NCBI GenBank assembly: GCA_947561715.1
Contig: OX387202.1
Coordinates: 13,777,001 to 13,841,000 of the forward strand
Direction: 5' to 3'
Origin: Ascidia mentula
Taxonomy: Eukaryota > Chordata > Ascidiacea > Phlebobranchia > Ascidiidae
Length of the DNA: 64,000 bases
Shown here: positions 55,898-64,000 of the stretch, piece after piece
Layout: every line of letters begins with the position of its first letter
How positions within the stretch are numbered: position 1 is the first letter of the stretch
Translations under genes and position numbers: made by a program
The notes under the pieces: generated by a model
Database searches by the model: none
What the model saw: the letters and a program-made list of their open reading frames with translations, nothing else
What the model was told of the DNA's origin: nothing

Positions 55898-56657
55898 CTG
55901 TTAGCTTTTTCCTTTGTCTGTTGCTTGTTTTTCGCAGAAATGCCCACGTAAATAATTGTAACAGTTAAAAACAATCAAAACCACAAAGTATTGTACGTTG
56001 GAATAAGCGATAGAGGTCCAGTTTCAATCCCTCTAAGACCGGTATGGGTCTTCTTTAGATATTTCCATATGCTTAACCTTGACAGGTCGTACTTGCTGCA
56101 CCCCTCCCATGTGGGCCCTGGAGGCCTGTACTTACCACTTTCCATCTTATATGTTAGGTTTAAATTTGCAGTAGAATGTGTAAAGCGAATTAACAGCGCA
56201 AACCACCTGCCGTTTGCACGACATGGGGGTGTTTTTTGGCATGCGAGAACCCCCATCCATCCCACATGCACAAGCAAGCCGATTAAAAACAATTTCAACA
56301 AAACATCACTGCCGCAAGCATCTGGGGCAGAATAATGGACACAACGAGAAACCAGAAGACAACAGCAGTCACAGCGTCAAAATTCCAGCACAAAGTTGGT
56401 TCAAAATATGGACGGCAAATTTTTTTTTTTGCCTGGCACGTTCGCGCTCAGCAAGCGGTCGTTGCTTTGGCGATGGTTCCGCTTGGAATGCACTGACCAA
56501 TCAGAGGCGAGGAGGCCGATAGTATAAAGTTGTGTTCTCGTGAACACGTTTTGTCAATCTACGTTGAACTAGCAGAGACGCGTAACTGTCGAAACGCTTG
56601 TTCTCATTGAAAAACTGCCATTTTTCGGTTGAATTCGCAGAAACTTTACACTACAAA
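55898..56657 (+). promoter_or_regulatory. Promoter and 5' UTR of alpha-tubulin gene C
   Basis: CCAAT at 56497-56501 and TATAAA at 56523-56528. Differs from gene B's promoter by scattered substitutions and a longer T run near 56419. Confidence 0.75.
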
Positions 56658-60366
<3,709 letters not shown>

Positions 60367-63196
60367 GAGCTCTGATCTCAGTTGATCCATTGGCCGGTTT
60401 TCCCGCTTGTGATTTCTATGTGAATACACCGAGCATTTAAATGTGTTTGTTGTTAAATGACTCCGTTGTCACACCTATCAGAAAAGCGTTAAGAAGGAAT
60501 ATTAAACACCAGGGGGCGCTAAAGATGAAAGTCCGCAAAGGAAAACATGGGTTTCAATCTCGCTGTTTGGTAAAAAAAAAAAAAAATCGCGTCCAAGACG
60601 CCTTCCGCAAGCCTACACCCTAATACCAAGTACAAAACCTGATTGTATCTTGGGTCCAAGATGACATGGCTTCGAATCCTGGTTTGGTAAAAAATACTTG
60701 CGTTCGACATCTGTCCACCGAAAAATAACGGAATACCATATGTAATAAAACATCGTGCGGAAAGAATCAAAACATGGATTAAAAAGCTGCGTAACAGCGT
60801 TCCAACATTCCTGGTCATTTCCACAACAATTACAGTTTGTGTATAGACCGCATATCAGTAATTATATTAAAATAGTTTTGCCCGCGGGGAATGCCCGTCT
60901 TGTACTCCCTAACCCTTTTCTACGCAATTGCAAAAAAAATTGTCACAGGATAGTTGCTTTGGTTGCCCCCTGGGACTGTTTTTGCTATCCTGTAGGACAA
61001 AAGATCCTCCTGGAGGCTCCTCAGATCCTTGCTGTGTTTTGGCGGATGCAGCTGCAATCAATTTTTTTTCTCTATAAATAGTACCAGTAGATCTTCATGG
61101 GTCACTGACCACAGGAATTGTTGTTGGCAAAAAACCAAATCACTCAGTATGGGTATTAATGGTGATAGCCTTCAAAACTAGATTTTTGGGATTTAATACT
61201 GATATGCGGCCTTAAGGAAAATTAGCCATTTTGTAAACTGCGGAATGTGTGTCAAATTTAGGCTTAAATTTGTAAGTTTATGTATTTCGAGGAACATGGA
61301 AAGGTTTTCAAGCATCTCCAGTCACTTATTGCCACCTAGTGACAAAAAAACATTTTTCTAATGCTTTATGTGCATGAATATGTGTGGCCAGTTTTCACAG
61401 GCATTTAAATGGCCCGAAAAATTGATTTAAGAGCATGAATTCTCTGCATGAACAGTCCACAACACATTTTGGGTTGATTTTACCACAGAGCTTTGATGAT
61501 TTTTCTTCATTTGTAATGGCATTGTTACATTAGCTGTCTTTTTCCCAATATCAATTTGGCTTAACAATAACGCTTGCAATTGCTCAAATCAAATGTTACT
61601 ACACTTTACGTTGTCATAATTAATTAACAAAATTACTTATTTAACTCTGAGCTATTTTTATTACCCCAGAGAGAAGTGGTCCATCACCATATGAATGGTG
61701 CTTCATACGAACAGATTCACTGCTCACGCCATTGAAACCGAAGCAATTTTCAACATATTCTGGGTATGTGCTACTATTTTACCAATAAAGTAGCTCCTAG
61801 TTTGGTTTATCAATTGATTTTTAGCAAATAAATGCATTGCATGGTCTTGTATGCAAGTTAATAACACAATTCTCATGTAATTTTCATGGTGTTGAGATGT
61901 TCATAATTTCCTACCACAATGCATGCCCCCTAATTGGCCTTTGGATGTTGATTAATTAACACCTGTGTCATGTAATTAAGTATTGGACATGCAGATAATT
62001 GTTGCATGACTGCCTCGTGATATTTGGTTCCATTCTATGTGACCGGTTTGGGGCTTGAAGCATCATCCTCTGCCTATCAGTTGTCTTGGCGGTAACTCTG
62101 TTGACAAGGCCAGTTTTTTTAATACTCATAGACATAAACTTTAACCTAATAGACAAACTTAACTGACATTAAAATGGCCCCAAGTTTTATTATTTTCCTT
62201 CATATTAATTGTTAAATGTAAATAAAACAGCTACTTTATGCTGTGCTGTAAAGTTCTGACTTGTCAATTAACTCCCAAATATCATGCTGTGAAACTCATT
62301 ATGTGCCTCCATTTTCCTTTCAAATCATTGGACACTTATTAGTCTCATGCTGTGCCCTTCAAGTACAGGCAATGTATAAAAAAATTACCATTTATGTGTT
62401 CGCCTTTTAAGTTGTCAAGCTTTTATTTTCCCATCAAAATTTTTGGTGTTATTGCATTATTATGATGCAGTCAACATTTTGACCAAAAATATTTTTTTTT
62501 TGAGATGAGACATTTATGTTATGAACCGTCAAAGGTTAACGATAAAATTTTGTTTACTCCATTGTAAATAAAGTTTTGTTAGCTAAATCTGTAAGTGACA
62601 AGTATAATCTGTTAGGCCTTGCCTTTACCTTCAAAATGAGCCCAACATTGTAGAAATCCATTAAGAAATAGCCAAGTTATTAGCAAAAAACCCAAATATC
62701 TATCGCCATCTTCTGGCAATTTCGTGGCAATTTCAAAGTGCATTATCTCAAAAAGTACTTGGTCATTTTTTGTAAAATTTGGAAATTTTAGTTATTTTAT
62801 CATCATAAAGCTGCTGTGTAAATTTCATTGAATTTGAAAAGGGTCAGGTCAGAAATGTGATTCAAATTTTGTGATTTGATATGAAATCACTCTGAATGGT
62901 GCTTCATACGAACAGATTCACTGCTCACGCCATTGAAACCGAAGCAATTTTCAACATATTCTGGGTATGTGCTACTATTTTACCAATAAAGTAGCTCCTA
63001 GTTTGGTTTATCAATTGATTTTTAGCAAATAAATGCATTGCATGGTCTTGTATGCAAGTTAATAACACAATTCTCATGTAATTTTCATGGTGTTGAGATG
63101 TTCATAATTTCCTACCACAATGCATGCCCCCTAATTGGCCTTTGGATGTTGATTAATTAACACCTGTGTCATGTAATTAAGTATTGGACATGCAGG
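60367..63196 (+). other. 3' flank of alpha-tubulin gene C
   Basis: 3' UTR, SINE-like unit (60530-60720) and the array block. From about 62112 to 62889 the sequence is not found in the other units: it replaces the segment that in unit A starts at 43042. The block from GAATGGTGCTTCATACG then recurs (61695 and 62895). No gene recognised. Confidence 0.65.
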
Positions 63197-64000
63197 GTGT
63201 TTTTTGGCATGCGAGAACCCCCATCCATCCCCACATGCACAAGCCGATTAAAAACAATTTCAACAAAACATCACTGCCGCAAACATCTGGGGCAGAATAA
63301 TCGACACAACGAGAAACCAGAAGACAACAGCAGTCACAGCGTCAAAATTCCAGCACAAAGTCGGTTTGAAATATGGACGCCAAAGTCTTTTGTTTGCCTG
63401 GCACGTTCGCGCTCAGCAAGCGGTCGTTGCTTTGGCGATGGTTCCGCTTGGAATGCACTGACCAATCAGAGGCGAGGAGACCGATAGTATAAAGTTGTGT
63501 TCTCGTGGACACGTTTTGTCAATCTACGTTGAACTAGCAGAGACGCGTAACTGTCCGAACGCTCGTTCTTATTGAAAAACTCCCATTTTTCGGTTGAATT
63601 CGCAGCAACTTTACACTACAAAATGGTAAGTGTGTTGTATATTGTGTGTTACATACGTTCTTATGCAGCGACTGTTTATAGCTCCGGAATGAAATAATCG
63701 TTACGTCATAAGTAAACTTAAGTTATGATACGAAAGGTTAAATTTTATAAACCGGTAGAACTGTTTCTACAAGCGTTTCAGGCAAAACTATGGGTAACAG
63801 GGTAACACTAATTTACGGAATAAGGAATCTAAGGAAACTCACACTAATTTACGGAGCTAAGGAACCTAAGGAAAATCACAGACACTAAATTACGGAGCTA
63901 AGGAACGGAAATAGACGACCTTGTCCAGTTCCGTGAGCCCTATCTGCATTCCTTAGACGCCATTGGCCAGTTCCGTAAGCTCTATATGTTTTCCTTAGAC
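63197..64000 (+). promoter_or_regulatory. Third extra alpha-tubulin promoter and Met exon (P1, unit D)
   Basis: Same as the other P1 copies, Met exon 63623-63625 with donor gtaagt. The window ends inside its intron. Confidence 0.78.
63792..64000. mobile_element. Foldback DNA element, cut by the window edge
   Basis: Starts GGGTAACA directly repeated (GGGTAACAGGGTAACACT), an 8-base stutter at the left end not seen in the other copies. Confidence 0.82.

Overview
The window is eukaryotic nuclear DNA: AT-rich, intron-rich genes with GT-AG junctions (and two GC-AG introns), many small DNA transposons and no bacterial features. The gene families are metazoan and chordate-like: an EDAR/TROY-like TNF receptor, CENP-T with a conserved C-terminal histone-fold tail, and a single peptide O-xylosyltransferase. 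A multicopper oxidase of a kind vertebrates lack is also present. Together with short introns this suggests an invertebrate chordate, most likely an ascidian tunicate. That placement is inference, not proof.

Layout. 6-1149 (-): three exons of a multicopper oxidase that runs off the left edge. 2627-7089 (-): a 14-exon gene I identify as CENP-T; one intron carries a sense-strand hammerhead ribozyme with a complete core. 7782-10912 (+): Josephin deubiquitinase (JOSD1/2). 11704-12445: a tandem repeat of about 125 bp. 12515-13380 (-): dUTPase, all five motifs present. 14213-23931 (+): peptide O-xylosyltransferase in 15 exons. 26455-27357 (+): single-exon class I methyltransferase, followed by a decayed tandem copy. 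29842-33101 (-): TNF-receptor family protein of the TROY/XEDAR/EDAR type without a visible death domain. 33102-36290: dispersed repeats. 36291-64000: a tandem array of about 9.6-10.2 kb units, each with a complete seven-exon alpha-tubulin gene (ATGs at 37079, 47071, 56658).

The tubulin array is the main structure. Exon 1 of each gene encodes only the initiator Met. Between successive genes lies a second copy of the promoter and Met exon (ATGs at 43834, 53408, 63623) that is not followed by exon 2. Because Met exons carry no other coding sequence, these extra promoters could splice onto the next gene's exon 2 and give the same protein; alternatively they are debris of unequal crossing-over. 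Intron 1 holds a foldback DNA element of about 306 bp (TIR GGGTAAC, 8-bp target duplication AAAACTAT) that is missing from gene B, which shows the empty site. The genes are nearly identical; gene A differs by Met16 for Ile and Ile115 for Val.

The other genes are ordinary single-copy housekeeping or signalling genes, and I see no operon-like or pathway relation between them. CENP-T/JOSD and DUT/XYLT are head-to-head pairs with short shared upstream regions (about 0.7-0.8 kb).
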